Source: Crotophaga sulcirostris (taxonomy: Eukaryota > Chordata > Aves > Cuculiformes > Crotophagidae). From it: a stretch of DNA of 64,000 bases. The stretch's first letter is position 1. Each line of letters starts with the position of its first letter. The stretch spans positions 596,809-660,808 of the forward strand of contig VYZB01000095.1 in the NCBI GenBank assembly GCA_013397455.1. Reading direction: 5' to 3'. The notes below the pieces were generated by a model. That model saw nothing but the letters and a program-made list of their open reading frames with translations. It did no database searches and was not told where the DNA came from. Positions 26,446 through 40,759 of this stretch are shown here, piece by piece. A program made the translations under genes and the position numbers.

Positions 26446-29400
26446 TTTTAAATCTTTTGAAAGAAGGCTAGAATAACTGCTTTTCTCCTATCATGGACCA
26501 ATACAAACACAGAAAGAGGTTTGGTTAGCTTACATGTAGAGTGTCAAGCATAAGGGAAATGCAAGGAACTAGGGCATACCTACAAATCTGGCTAAAGTAG
26601 TGCGCAGAAATTGCCAAGTTGACTATTTGCCTTAAGTTAAATAAGAGACAGATTTGGATTACAAACAGTATTTTGCATCAGAAAATGTAACCCAGTGCCA
26701 GCAGTGGAAAAGCCAAGAGTTGAATTGCAATCTCCAATCCTGCGGAGCAGCAGAGGGCTTCAAAGCTTCCCTGCTACTGGAGAGACTGAGGATGGATATT
26801 TAGGGCTCTGAAGCTGGCCACAAAAGTAAAAAAATTGGAAGAGAAGCTAATGCAGGAGATGGGGGACACATTAGCAGTGGAAAATGTGCATTTTCACTTT
26901 ATGCATTTATGCAATCTGTACTACAGAAATGAGACGATGACAAAGCATGTTATGCCTAATAATCATGATTAAATTTTCTAACAGGCCTATCTTGTATGAT
27001 TTAGATACTCAAAGAAAAATAATCCACATGTCAAGGAAGTGTTAGTGGTTTTTGCTAGAACATACACAACTGTGCGTGCACTATTCAGGATAGCACACAG
27101 TGGAGCTTTAAAATGTAATTTCAAAAGATTTCAATTTAAGCCATGATTTTGAAATGATTTTAAAATTACAGTTTCCTTACAGATAATTGAGAGTTGTTTC
27201 AAAACTAACAATGCAAATTCATTCTTCAATATGCTCAGCTTTCCGGCCCATTTCTGAAAGAAAATATCATGCTGATTTAAAGAAAGCAGCTGATTTTCAT
27301 TTATAAAATTTGCATTATCTTTTCTTGAAACCAGAACATCAGCCTTGGATTGGGAAATCTGCAAACATTTCACTGAATATTTCTGAGCTGATTTGCATCA
27401 GCTTGTTACCTTCTTCTGACTTCAGGAGTAAGATTGACCATGTGGTCACAATTTATCCTTACTTTCCATTAGCAGAGGTGAATACTAAAAGCAGGACTTC
27501 ATCTGAAAAGTTGCAGGACATTGCTCTCAAATATTAACTATGGTAGAAGTGTTCAAATCACCTAAAGTGGCTTGTATCACTGCTTGGAAAATGCTTGATT
27601 GCTGTAAGACAAAAGGATTAGCATTTTTTTTATTCACTTGTGTGTTTGTTGTAGATTTTTCCTTGCTGTTTACAAGTTTAACTTTAGAAAATTCTGCTAA
27701 TAGGATCCCTCTCCCTTCTTAATGATTTCTACTATGAATTCATTAAATCCCTGTCCTGTTCATTCTTCCACTGATACAGATTTCTCATTAGAAATATCAG
27801 TTGTTACAAAAGAATACACTGATCTCAGCATGATGGAATTGTAGACCACATCTTCACCTGTTTTTAATTAGCCATGGACTTCCACTGAAATCAAAGCAAC
27901 TCTGTTTATTTCTATCAGAAGAGAACTGGCCCCATGAGATATGCAATCAGCAGGTGTTGCAGAAAGATTTAACAATTGCGATGGTAAATGTGCTTTTTTT
28001 AGTATATTTTTTATTTTTCTTAGTTTGTCATTGGGCCATTATTGAAACAAAATGAAACAAAAAACATTTTGTAAATGAAATAACAAAAAATCAAAAAATC
28101 AGGAGATTAATAATTAAAGGCTGAAAATGCACACTTGTGTACTGTTCCTATATCAATAGTGTGGTCTACTCTTTCGAGCCATGGACTCAACAGTGCTTTT
28201 GTATTAGAAACAGGACTCCATTCTTGACTCTGACTTTGTAGGAGTCACAGGGGTTAGTCTTCTATAGGTTTCTGAATGATGGAAGCTAAAACACTTACAG
28301 GGAGACATCATGAAGACAAACCAGGGTCTGTCTTCTTCAGATTAGTTTTGGGAAAACACCTAGCATGTTAGTTAACATCAACACCTAACTGCGACTTCAA
28401 GGCCAAAACATTGTTTAGTACAGTCCAAGGTTATTGTGATGCCCATGCTTAATTTTCTCAATGGTCCTATGAAATTAGGTAACTGCATAAACTAAGCAGA
28501 AATGGATTCTTAAAAAAAATCCCTCTCTAACTGCTCCAACACGTGAAATTATGCCTTGGTAGAAAAGGTGTATCAGGACTTTAGACTACCATGATCAATA
28601 AATATGGACAGTCATGTCAACACCATCTTGCATGCTGAAACTGGTGTATTTACCTGTGAGGTTTAGCAAACACCTGCCTCAAACTTTAGTTTTGACAGCT
28701 ATTGATCTGATACAGCAAGTATGCTGCAACTAAGTCTTAAGGTAAATATACTGCAAAAGTACTCTTGGCCCCTAGATGATTCTCTATTGACACAAGTAAC
28801 TAAGTGGACTTATAAAAAGCATCTCAGAAAGGTTTCTATGCTCCAAGTGCCAAGAGAGACCATTGCAGTGATTATCATCAATTATGTTTAAAAACTTCAT
28901 AGCTGCTTTCTCAGATTTAGGCCATATATTTGTTATGCACATGAATAACTCCAAATGAGAGAAGTCCTCATTGGTATTATGTAACTGAGAGCTTCATATA
29001 TTTGAAAAGTTAAAGTCATGAGAAGTTCTCCAAATCTCAAAATTTTGAAAGCCTGAATGACTTACATGAAATTATACAACTTGTGTTTACATTTCAAATG
29101 TTCCAAAAATAATTATAAATAATAACACATATAGGGGAGTCTGTTTAGCCAAGAGGAGGATGGAATACTATATAGGTGTTAAGAGCTAGGCTGAAAGCAC
29201 GGTATGTTGGGCACTTAGTGAAAGGTAAGACCTAAACATGGCATTCCTTGCTGTTCTCAGATATCTACCTGGCAGAGTAAAACGACTTGCTTAGTGCAAC
29301 AGAGTCCAATCCAAGCCCAACTTAGACAGATGACAGCCTGGCCATTTACTTTCGCAGAAGTTGGATAAAAGCCATATTTTTTATTTCTGAAAACATTCTG

Positions 29401-29697
29401 GCTGTGCGTCTTGATTGAGTCAAATGGAATGTTCTTACAGCAACAAACTCCCTTAAATATTTCAGCACAATTGGATTACAATTATTTCAGTGCGCTGAGC
29501 CCTGGAGACACTGATGTATCCATAACAAAGTTGAGTGCAATAAGATCCCAGAATAGGAAGGACTTTTTCTCAAAAATGTGGCATGATTATAACTATTTTT
29601 TAAAACTCCTAAGGGTAAGATATTTCAAGTCTGCAGATGTATACATCTGTTTTGGGAAAGTACTAAATCATAACTTTCTGAAAATTGTGTTCAAGAT

Positions 29698-29737
29698 GTA
29701 TACACACACGTATTTTTTTTGTGTATGTATATATATT
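29698..29737. repeat. AC / T-run / TATG compound simple repeat
   Basis: TATACACACACG, a run of eight T, then GTGTATGTATATATATTT. Low-complexity sequence of about 40 bases. Confidence 0.85.
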
Positions 29738-31234
29738 TAAAAATTAATGTAATATATCTGGTGGTCAATAGCTGGCTTATTGAGGGACAATCATTCAAGT
29801 ATTTGGGGGACTCTGGAGCTTGACAGTAATCAGGCTGATCTTTAATAATACAGATATAAACTTGCCTCATGTTATGGTCTTCCATAAGAAGGAGGGAGTG
29901 TAAACATAAGAAAGCTTATTGCTGTGCAGGTGATATTTCCCTGGAGCATTTGGGGCGTGCAGCATTTTTGTATTGGGGATATTTCTCCAAGAGAGTGAAA
30001 CATCTGATGGCTTTGCTTAAGGGTAATGTAAATTATCTTTATTTGGCATTTGTTAGCAAGGGAAAGTTTGAATAATTTCGCCATACACCTGTCTGGATTA
30101 GTTTTGTTTTCTAACATTTTATTTATTGGCTTAATCAGTCAGTATCTCCAGGTTTTGATTTGTGGTAAAATATTACCATAATTTGCAGCATGTAACAATA
30201 ATAACACAGAAACTTGGAGGTTTTGCTGTTATAGTCCTTCTGCCCCACAATACTTATCGTTAGGTCCCTTATCAGAGGTGCAGCTATAAAAAAAGGAAGA
30301 ATTTTTTGGTCCGTACTGTTCTAAAATCCTGTGCACCTGAGGATCAATAAAACCCACATTGGATTGTTCCATTTAAAACATCACTTCCCTGAAATGCTCT
30401 GTAATCTTACTATGTGCTATGTCTGACTGTTTGGTACCACCTGATGATTCAAGTTGTAGGTACCTTAGCCAAACACAGGTTTCAGATATGAGTGGGATTT
30501 TCATGAATCAGTACACTGCTGTGAACCAAATTTTTTTGGATAGTGTTGCTGAGAGCAAACAGTTGCTCAGAGAAGACTGTGCTGTTGTTTATAATATTTT
30601 GTAATATACTATTGCTTTTTCATGCTTCAACTTTGTTCTAACACTTTTTGGAAACTTCTGCTTATTTTAATAATAATCGAGATATAAAAAGGAGAAGAAA
30701 TAATTAAAACAGACTGCAAATGTTCTGGATCATTAACAAAAGTATTCATGGCATTAGTCTAGCATATTTGTAAGAAAATATCATGGTGTTATTCATTCAC
30801 TATAGTATACTGCAGCCAGCAAATGGATAAAGGGTGACTGCAGATTGAGGTGAATATCAGATCGTGTAGACACACAGTTTCACTGACTTCAGCTGAAAAT
30901 AATTTCAATCCCTGCTTGTTGAAGGTTTGCATTTTCCAGTTCATTACACTTACTGTAAATAAGAAATATTACTGTTCACAGGGGACTCAAAAGTATTCCC
31001 TATGTTTCAGGGCAGGACTTGCTACGTGGATTTGCTCATGGATCTTCCTACCTCTTCCCTTTACTCTCCTGCACTACAGAACGTATATTTTTCTTGGGCT
31101 CTGTGAATACAAAATGGTGCAGATATTTGAGTCCAATCTAAATGTGTCAGAGGAAAGATACACAGCATCACATCTTGCTCTAATATACCTTCTTTTTGGT
31201 GCTTATATGAAACTCCTGAGCTTTATTTCAGGCT

Positions 31235-31400
31235 GCATCCTTTGAGAGACGGCAGCCCAAGAGGACGAACACAACAACTGCCTGCTGTGCACTCCGGCAG
31301 TGGCAGCTGTCCCTCTAACGTTACTGTAATACATCCGCACGAGAGCGGGGCACGGGGTGTGCTGCACTTTGCTCACAGACCTCTGACCTGCAGGACTGGC
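31235..31400. other. Small CpG-richer patch in intron 3
   Basis: About 165 bases with several CpG sites (GAGACGGCAG, GGACGAAC, CTCCGGCAG, TAACGTTAC, CATCCGCACGAGAGCGGGGC, CACGGGG) inside AT-rich surroundings where CpG is scarce. No promoter motif, repeat family or coding frame could be assigned. It could be a regulatory element or the remains of an LTR or other mobile sequence. Confidence 0.45.
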
Positions 31401-34400
31401 AGGGGACACTGGCAGAGACCACAGTACAATTCCGCTATTAGAACTGCACAGTTGCTGTAATACTCTCAGAGGAGAATCAAGGAATAACTGATTATCATCT
31501 TTGCCAGAGAAAGTGATTGTTGTTATCCTACGGTTCATTACTTTGCTGGTTGATACCAGTCAGTTATTATTCCAGTGTTTCACGGAAAAGATCAGTTCCT
31601 GTGTCTAGTAAGACCTTGGTGTACTTGCTGGGTGATGAAGACTTTTGATAGGCTAGGCCTTGCCTAAGATCATTAAAAAACCCTCTATCATCGGCCTCAG
31701 TAGATACATCTATTTCCAACCTAATAAAAGTCAGTGGGGATAATCAAAGTCAGAAACCACTTGACATCAGTAAGAGCAGCAGAAAATGTTGCCTAGGTAG
31801 TCATCAAATACTATGCTGTCTTTTTTTAACAAGTCATACATTATATGTAGATTTTTTAAAAAAATTTATTTTCTACATTCATTGTGAATACTTTAATTCT
31901 ATAAGGGCATACTATGTTTGTGTATCTCTACATTTAAGTATAAAGATATGCATCTTTTATTCTGGGATTGTTTCTGTTCTGCTGCAGAATTCCGAGATGC
32001 TTCTTTCCATAAAGCACAAATAGAATATTTAATTATAGAGGCTCCAACAAGACACATGCTAATAACAAGCAAAACAATTATTCTTATTTTACATTAGTTT
32101 TATATTGTCATAGATCTCTTGAAGCTTGGAGTTATACTGCTGTAAACTTTTGCAATTAACAGAAAATCATTAAACAGTATCTAGTGTTATGAACTATTGT
32201 ACCAATCAAAGTCATGTTCTGTAACACTTCATGCAGAGATTTACACTAACTTTGCCTAGAAAGGGCTGTGTAGATGCCTCAGTACTTTTTGAGGATAACA
32301 AAGAACAATAAATCAGGCTACTTTGGATTTAATTTTACAACTGGAAAACATTATGCTGATCTTTACAAAAAGGAGAGGTTAGCATTCTGATACACAGGAT
32401 TTGATGGTTACCACTCATTTTTGTCAGGAAGAAGAAAGGAGCAAATTGCCCATGTGCTTCTAAATAGTACTGTCAACATACTGTATTTCTAAATCAGTTT
32501 AATCCTTTTTGCTATAAATGGAAAACATGCTTTCAGTATTTCTGGTGGGAATTAGTTAACTAAGTGCTAAAACTTGCCAAACTGTATTTCATATAAAAAA
32601 GGAGGTTCATGAATCAAAAGCAGTGTTCAGCTGCATATAAATAGGCTTCCAGAAAAACGTATGCCTTGTAATCACATCTTGATAGTCTAATACCTTGTAT
32701 AAAATCCAGAAACTATTTTCTGCATCTGACAGTGTTTACAACACGGAGTCTGAAGTCTGCCCTCCTATAGTTACTATTTCATACAATTATTTATGGCCAA
32801 AACCTGAACTGGTTTCCTATTTACAGCTTGGAGGATACTTATCTGTCAGGTGAGCACCAAGTATCTAATTCCAGTCACACCTTCTATGTGAAACAGGATG
32901 CAAAAAAAAAGATGTAATCCAAATTAGGATGTAAATTTTCAAATCCTTGTGAACTTGCATCAGGCTTAGCAGGCAGCACTGATTGTCCTACAGAGTTTGG
33001 TCCTCCTCTGCAAAGACAAAGCTGTGTTTATTAGAGCATTGCCTTTTTTTGTGGCTGTGGAAGCACAGACTGCCTGAAACTAGAGCAGAAATCTCAGCTG
33101 CACATAGAACAGATGCTGCATAAGTATTTTACTGCATCACCTGAACTAAGAAGGCAAAGTAAACATAAAGGGGGGAGGGAGGAGCAGGAATTGAGTTTTA
33201 AGAGACTGGATAAACTGTTCCCATTTGAGGACGACTTGAGACATACAAGAAGGGATGTGAACTGGACTTGGCTGGACAGAGCACTCTGGTGTTCCAACTG
33301 TTAAGATTCCCTGTGGTGATTCTGCCCTGCTACACTGCAGGTATATTTATATCCCACAGGGTTTCCAGTGGATTATCAGGTGCTTGTTTTGCTTTCAGCT
33401 GGAGAGGCCCTTTAGAGGGGAAATACCTTTTACTATTGACTTGACAGCGGTTGACTTGATGGATGTGATTTACAAAGAGGGAAAAAAATGGAGTAGGTGC
33501 TTGGACATGATTGACAGGTGCAGTAAATCTAACCCAGTCTTTGAGGATAAATGACGAATGGTGGTGCAGATGCAGCATTATCCTTTCCCTCTCTGTTAAG
33601 GCATTTCAGCTTGCAACAGTGCCCTTACTTTTTCATGTGTTGTTGAAAACTGAACATATGGTTACGCTCAATGAAAACAAGTTAGAATCACTGTCAGATG
33701 AACATAGATTAAAACCATCAGAGAAATCTGACCCACTCAGATGCTTTTGCATTAGTGCCCTCCCACTCAGCTGCAAGCACCACCATCCCTAAATGCCTAC
33801 TTCCTTCTTGCAGGCTTTGCTGGGAGTGCCCTGGCAGAAGGATAGCAGGAAATATTCATGTTAATGATGACGTATGATTTCCAAACACTTTCCACAAGAA
33901 TCTGGTATTAATGTGAATATGCTATCACTGCGTGGCTAGATGTCCAGCCTTTGTAAGGAAGAGGTGGTCCTGGCAGACTCTATGTACTCTTTTTCAGAAA
34001 TCAGTAGCTTAAGTTCTGCTGCACTTCTGATAAACAAATAAACTCAAGGTAACATTGTTGAGTCTCCTCTTTCACTGCTTGCTTTCCAAAGACGTGGCCA
34101 TCCTTCTCTGGGGGTTTAGACAGCCTTCCTTGTCGTTCTGAGCTCCTCCTACCAAATACGTTAGGTGAGAAAGCAGACTCTTCTGCAATATCCATGTTCC
34201 AATTCCTCTGCCAAAAATGGAATTCAGGTGTTTTACAGGACTAAGTAAAAACTGCTGAACAGCAAGCCTCTGGAAACTTAAAAACTCATACTCGGCAAGG
34301 ATTCATTCAACACAGTAGAATACAGGGATCCTATGTATAATACCAGGTGTTGTCCAAACCGGTGATGCAGCTTTTGTCCAGGCGCTAAGCTTTTGTAGAC

Positions 34401-35972
34401 ACATCTTGAATTTTCTGAAACAGCTGCAGCCCTTAAATCCCACAGGAAGAGTGCTTTAGGGTTTCAGGAGAGGTTGATACCAACCTCTGACAGGCTGCTG
34501 ACCCTGCTTTCCCATGAGACCAACTCCTTCACAAAATGAAACTTATTTGTAATAATAAACATATAATTTGATGACTGCATTACAATCACAAAGACTTAGG
34601 GCTGCAGTGCTTTTGAATTATTACTTTAAAATATTTAGCCAAAAAATCTGACATTGTACATGTGCAGTATATTATGTATCTTAAAATAACATATAATTCT
34701 GCATTCTGCCATGGGATGTTAGCAAGGCAGATAGCAGGTAGTGGCCAAGATAATCAGTATACCAGCTCAGTGCCAGTGTGGGGGTTGATGTTACCATCTG
34801 ACATGTCTTTCCCAGGTCTGATTTCGATGACTCTGTGATATGTAATATGCATCGTGCTTTTCTGTGTTAGATCATATGTTAAAGGTCTGTTGCAACATTA
34901 GTCAGTGTCTTTATAGAGGAAAAAGAAACCCTAGGAAATGTACTGATTCACTACTAATGTTTAGCCAAACATGCAAAGCTGATAATATTTAGCAAGCACT
35001 GTTCCAAAACTCAAAGGAAAGCAACTTGTTTGGTAGCAAAACTGATCTGATTGCTTGCTTTTACAGAGAAATTGCACTTCCCATTTACAAGAACCAGTTT
35101 TTTTACATTTGTCCAGAGATTTAGGATTTATTTGTTGTAAGAGTAATGGTATTATCTAAGAAAAAAAAAAAATAACATGATTTAACAGACAAAAGAAGGA
35201 ACATCACTGTTTAAAGAGAAAAATCCCAGGAAGAGTTGGAAAGCATGACTTTTTCTACACAACTTTACTTAGAAGGAGTTATTGAATGAAGCAGTTTAAA
35301 TCCTTTGAGTAAAAGTATGTAGTGCTGTTCTGTGCTACACTCTTAAAGGTTAAGTTGTTAGCTGTCAGTGTTCAGTTATACATCACATTGCTGCTGGGGG
35401 AAGGGAGCACTAACTACTCTATTTTTCCAGCTCTGCAGCCAGACTCTCTCTAAACAATTTCCTGCACTGGGTTCACATAAGAGACTAAATTGTTTCTAAT
35501 ACAAGGAATGTAGTTAACCACAACCGATAGACAAATACCTTTTCTTATCACTAATGGATTACAACACTTGACTGCAAAAGCAATTTGAACCTTACAAATG
35601 GCATATTCAACTCTGTAACAGCAGTTACGCAGGGAGAATTGTTGTTACAGCAGCTTTTCATTACGTTTGAATGCTTGCACTGAAAATTGATTATTTTTTT
35701 AAAAATCAGCAATATAGCTTTGTTTTTATCCATTTATCTTTGGAAGTGATAATTTCATAAGAGTATTCTGTAGGTCTTCAAGGCATGGACAATATTTTGT
35801 GCTTAGCAGTTCATATTCACACTCAACAGCAAAGCAGCGATGGCTCAACAACAGTTTATATGTCTAGAGCAGGGAAAAAGTTCACTATATTTATTAAAAC
35901 ATCTGAGAAACTTCACCAAGATTAGGATTCCAACACGACAAATGTTATGATAAAAATTGCAAATGTGGATGT

Positions 35973-36110
35973 ACATAATAATAATAATCCCCAAACACGT
36001 GTATCTCACAGGCAAACTGTGCTTTGCCTGACCGTTCTTAGCTCAGGGAACTGGGGCACAGAAACATGAAGGTCAGATTTAGACCACAAAAACTCTTCTT
36101 TTTCATAGTC
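35973..36110 (-). mobile_element. Probable MIR SINE relic, minus orientation
   Basis: ATAATAATAATAATCCCCA at the left end and GGGAACTGGGGCACAGAAAC with ATGAAGGTCAGATTTAGACC further right match the reverse complement of MIR (ATAATAATCCCCATTTTACAG ... GAAACTGAGGCACAGAGAGG, given here in parts). The 40 bases between are poorly conserved. The ATAATAAT run may be a microsatellite grown from the element's own sequence. Confidence 0.45.
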
Positions 36111-38076
36111 TGTGCACCTAGTAGTTAGGCAGCAGCATTAATCCTTCCTCCTCTTCTTTTGGACTTGTCAACTGTGTTCCTGTGGAAGTCCCTTGTCGCT
36201 AAGGGAACAAGCTACCACTCACTGTAGTCAGCAGGAGCTTCACCTGGGCCATGATACGATGAGTGACCCTCTCCTATCTTCCACCTTCTGGACAAAACAA
36301 CCTCTTAAGTTTCTTCACCATGTTTTTGGTAAATTCGTACTACTGATGACAATGAAACCACTGATGGGGAAAAATGCCAGTTTCTGGCTATCAGTCTCCC
36401 CAGCATCTGAGCCCATGAGGCAGGCTTCATGTACAAAGACAGGATCCATCTGGGCATAGATCCAGGCATTGACCTGCCTCCTGCATAAACTCCGTGCACG
36501 TCCAGGACACTCTAACATCATGCACTTCTTCCCTGAAGGCACCATTGGGAGCTGATGCTCAGGTGTTCCCTCAGAGTAAATTTTCTGAATTGCGCTAGAG
36601 GACTCAGGTCCTGAACAGTCTCCCAGTCACCAAAGCAGACTCTGAATCTGACCCCGTGACAGGCTTATTGCACCCACCAGCCCCCTTCTAGTTCACGTTT
36701 TGATTTTAAAGCCTCGTGTCTGGTAATCACAGTTTTAAGTAGAAATATCAGCTTTCATCACCCAATTTTTAGCCCTTGAAGAAAGGCTTGAAACTGTGAA
36801 ATATAAGTTCAAAGAAAAACTCTCACATTCGTTTCAGAACATTTCTAATCTTGAGTCAACCTCACGACTTTTTGCTGTGCTTAAACAACAGGGACCACTA
36901 AGTTTGTGATGTCAATTTTCTCAGAAAATCTGCTTTGAAGTTACATATTTAATGGAATACAAATATGCGCTTAACAGTAGATATAATATAAAACAATATT
37001 TAATCATATTAATTTATACTTGATTGAAACTAAGTGTTTAACTGATTCTTCCATACATTTCAAACACTGTCCTGGCAAACAGAAATCTTCAGTCACACTT
37101 GTAAGACTCACATCTATGCTGTTAGATATTTTTAGCTTCCTGGTGACTTTGGGCACTGTGTGTGAAGGGAATGAAGGATTGATCCTGTGAGGAGCAAACA
37201 GGACAGTCTGTGCCTGTCCCTTGCAGTGGCAGTGCCTACAGGTGTTTTCCTTCAGACATTGTGGAGTCCAGTGTGAATCGTTTGATATGAGGACATGCAG
37301 TGTGATCTGGGAATCTTCTGGTATTAATCAAGTCCCATTTTCATGTTCTTCTATATTTATCCTCCTCAAAGTCCTAATTACTAACAGGTTATTTCAGCCA
37401 CATAGTTGCATCAGTTTTACAGTAACTCTCCTGCAATCACATCTATGCAAATCAGTATTTCCTCCTTTTTCATGCACAACCATGGTTGTACAGAACTAAC
37501 TTAAAGCACAAAGACCTCTGTTCCATGTATCTTAACCTAGCAGTCATAATTCATATGTTCTCAACAAAGTGGTACCTGGTGTAACTCAGCTCCCTATGAT
37601 GAAACATCTTATTTCATGCTTGTGAACAGTTGCCCTGTTTTCCCTTTTCACATACTCGGAGACCAAGTGGGACAGTTTTGCTAAGTCTATGCTTGAAGGT
37701 CTGAGGGTGGGGCTAGTGCCACCCGACTGCACAACCCCTCACTGAAAGTTAGGATCTGGAGATATAATTAAAACCAGTTATGTTACCAAAAGTTACTTAA
37801 GAAATAGCCACGTATTAGCAAAGCCATGGTAACTTCCTGCATGTGCACTCTCTGCATTCATCAAGTACCATGTGGAAGTATAGTGAGCCAAAATCATCCT
37901 GGAAGTGATGATTTCAGCACACTGGGGAAATCAAACCCAAAGTTTTAATCTGAATTTGTTACCTCAGCTGCCTATTCAGTGATTACCCAATAGTTTTGAG
38001 TGAAATGAACAGGAAAGTTCTGAACAGAATTATTCTTACTATCATAGTAATTAAATTACTAAAAATAGGAAATATC

Positions 38077-38095
38077 TTTTTTTTTTTTTTTTTTT
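38077..38095. repeat. Poly-T run of 19 bases
   Basis: The longest homopolymer in the window. It sits directly before a CAG at 38096-38098 and a GC-richer block, a splice-acceptor-like appearance on the plus strand, but no coding frame follows. It could equally be the reversed poly-A of a retroposed sequence. Confidence 0.95.
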
Positions 38096-38097
38096 CA

Positions 38098-38530
38098 GAA
38101 AGGAAAGTATGTGGGGATTCCAGAACTTGGTTTAGTTTCTATCTCCATTTCTGACTGCCTTTGTGGCAGATGCAGCTGCCCAGATGCACTCTCAGTTTGG
38201 TAGCACTGCTTCTGGGAATGCTCTTACTGCAGGGTTACTCCTGTGACCCTGCAGCACCCATCCCTTCTCTGCCTGCAAAGTCTGCCTGTGGCAAATGACT
38301 TCTGCATCCTCTGGTGATGGGCTTTGTTACCCTGTAAGGAAGAATCCTGGGCCACCCCCGCTGCTCTCTGTCTACTGCAAAGGCACAGCTGTGGGCTGGG
38401 ACCTGCCTGCAGGACAGGCGCGAGGATCTGGAAGGAGTGAGAGTCTGTAGGGTTTTTCCCTGGGGATTTTGGAAGGTTGCTGCAGAGGCAGACCCAGGGC
38501 TTTCCTATGCCACAGGTAAACCTACCTAGA
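38098..38530. other. GC-richer block after the poly-T run
   Basis: About 430 bases, richer in G and C than the intron around it, with CAGGCGCGAGG as its CpG-containing part. It begins directly after the 19-base poly-T and CAG. On the plus strand every frame is closed by stops within short distance, so an exon is unlikely. An old reverse-inserted retroposed fragment with poly-T head is possible but not shown. Confidence 0.3.
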
Positions 38531-40759
38531 AGTTGCTCTAAGGTACCACCTGTAACAGCACAACAGAAGGCAGAAATAGCACATGTATCATTTATAGAAA
38601 GTCAAAATTAATGTGGCTATCTGCCCCTAATTAGGATGGTACTTCTGCTATCAGGAAGGAATGGTAGTAAGTCCTTATAGTTTAAACTTGCTACATATAC
38701 AGATCTTTAAAAATATGTATGGCTCCAGCAGCGCTATTGTGAGTATGCAGACTGGAGCACTGAGTTGGCTAGTTAGTGACACAAGTCAAAACACTGTGTA
38801 ACAATGTTTTTCCTGTGTTGCAAAACAGCATGGATGTGAATCACAGGGTTTTGGTGGGGAGAAAAGAGCATGAAGTCGTCAGAGTACCCACGGGGAGAAA
38901 GTAAGAAATCAAAGAGCATCTTTTCTCTGCACAGGATTTTGGCTACATTGGGTCTCTCAGGTCTCCTAGCCTGTACAGTTTTATTTAAGTTACAGTGAGT
39001 GCAGAACACTATCAGTGAGAACAACAGTGTTTTACATGCTTTTCACATTAAAGAAAATGGCCACACAAGGGACAAGGTAATGGAGAATACGGCCCATGGG
39101 AAAATTTATCTGAAATAATTGTTTCTTCTGAGTTTGAAAATCACTATTACATGTATAGTACTGAGATGGCCTGAGAGTTATACTGATTTAATGACTCCCA
39201 GGTTTGTTAGGAGTGTCTGGTCTGGATCTCAATTTTTCTACTCTCCAGAACCATTGTTAATATCCCAGAACATGGGGAACAGTTATGAGCTTCAGGTCCC
39301 AGAGTCACCTGCACTTTAGCTGTCATTGTATCACTCTTCTACGAGCCATATTCTCCAGTACAAATAATACACACTCAGTAACAGTACTGTCTTTGGTTTC
39401 AACCAGCAATAATGTGCCAGTGCTACAGATTACGTATGTCAACAGATCCTTACTGGGTAATGATCTAGTGTTTATTATACATCCCCAAATATATTTTTTG
39501 AAAACATTTTAATGTTATTTCATTTCACACTGTAGAAACTCAGGTTTCAATACAAATGACAGGGATAACAACACTGAAATCCTTAAATAAACAGTCTTTT
39601 AGGGGCAGTTCCGTTAGAAGTGCATTTTTCAGAAGCTGGTGCCATTTGTTGAAGCTTGCCCTGAACTGTCAGCATAGCTTTTCAATCAAAGCAACAGCTG
39701 CCAGACTGATATAGTCCTGCACCAGAATGAAAACCCTTTAGAGCTTACATGCTCTTGTCTTATCTCAGAAGAGTCTGTAGCTGCTGATACCAAATCACTA
39801 AAAATGGCAGCAGAAACAGCAATTCCAGGCTAATCTAATATCATGGGCTGAAGGGAAGCTGCAGTCCACTCCACCCTACATTCCTTGAACACCTAAATCT
39901 CCCTCTGGGATTCTTAGGCATACAAAGAATAAATACTTTCTCTATCTGTAAACTGATTCACATTTTGCTCTTTTTTTCAAAGGAGTATTATTAATTGCTG
40001 TTAGAAATAGTCAAGTATAGCAAGCTGTAGCTGAATATAGAATACATGGGTAAAAGAATTTTTACTAAAATCGGAATTGTAAGCAGCTGTTATCGCTACT
40101 ATGGGTGCTTCCTATTCATCATGAAAGTGAAGGTGTAGCTTGTTTATAGGGTATATAACTGCAGGTGTTGTTGCTATGGTTTAAGAGGCATTTTAACAAT
40201 TCAAGTATTTGTTTTCAGGACTTTTCTGAAAATATTCCTATTCTGTCTTGGACTTCTCATGATTTTCTTAGTCTCTGGGAACTGATAATTTTTTTAAGGA
40301 TTAGTAAAATCCCACAGAGTATTTTATTAATATTGAAATAATATTTTGCCTAATTTTCCATCTCATCATCTTTGTATCACTTTATGCTGCTGTCCTAACT
40401 CCACTGACTCCAATTCTGGTTAGCTAGTCTGTACTGGCATGACAAAATATATTTAGTGTAGGGGTGGTATATACTTCAATATAGACTCAGTTGGTCACAT
40501 TCAAAGTGATGCTTCCCTAATCTTTCCCTTGATGAGTTTAGCATATATTAAAATAAGCAATGCCTTGCCAACTCCTCTTTAAAATATGTCATCTGTTACA
40601 TTTTTAGTATTATCTGTCTAAATCTTAGTCTAGACAAAGGCACCATGAAGCTACCACAAATTTCCATCCATATATATGAGAGAGAAGGAGTAGCATTAAA
40701 GCAGCTTGGAGATGAGGATTATAATTGTCTGGCTTTGTTCAGCCCTACAGGGAAGCAGG

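Larger units (their letters stand above)
26446..35972. other. Gene-free intron sequence
   Basis: Mostly AT-rich, with the microsatellite at 29.7 kb and the CpG-richer patch at 31.2 kb. A 12-base A run is at 35161-35172. Near 29275-29330, AAACGACTTGCTTAGTGCAA faintly recalls a reversed MIR core but is too weak to call. No exon or RNA gene seen. Confidence 0.5.
36111..40759. other. Gene-free intron sequence
   Basis: Holds the poly-T run and GC-richer block at 38.1-38.5 kb. Otherwise no supported feature. Open frames are below 95 codons and carry no domain. Confidence 0.5.

Noticed and set aside
29275..29335. Possible reversed MIR core
   Set aside because: One short block resembles the core and the neighbours do not follow in order.
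34740..34850. Possible degraded CR1 3' end (TCTGATTTCGATGACTCTGTG)
   Set aside because: The order and spacing of CR1 terminal blocks are missing.
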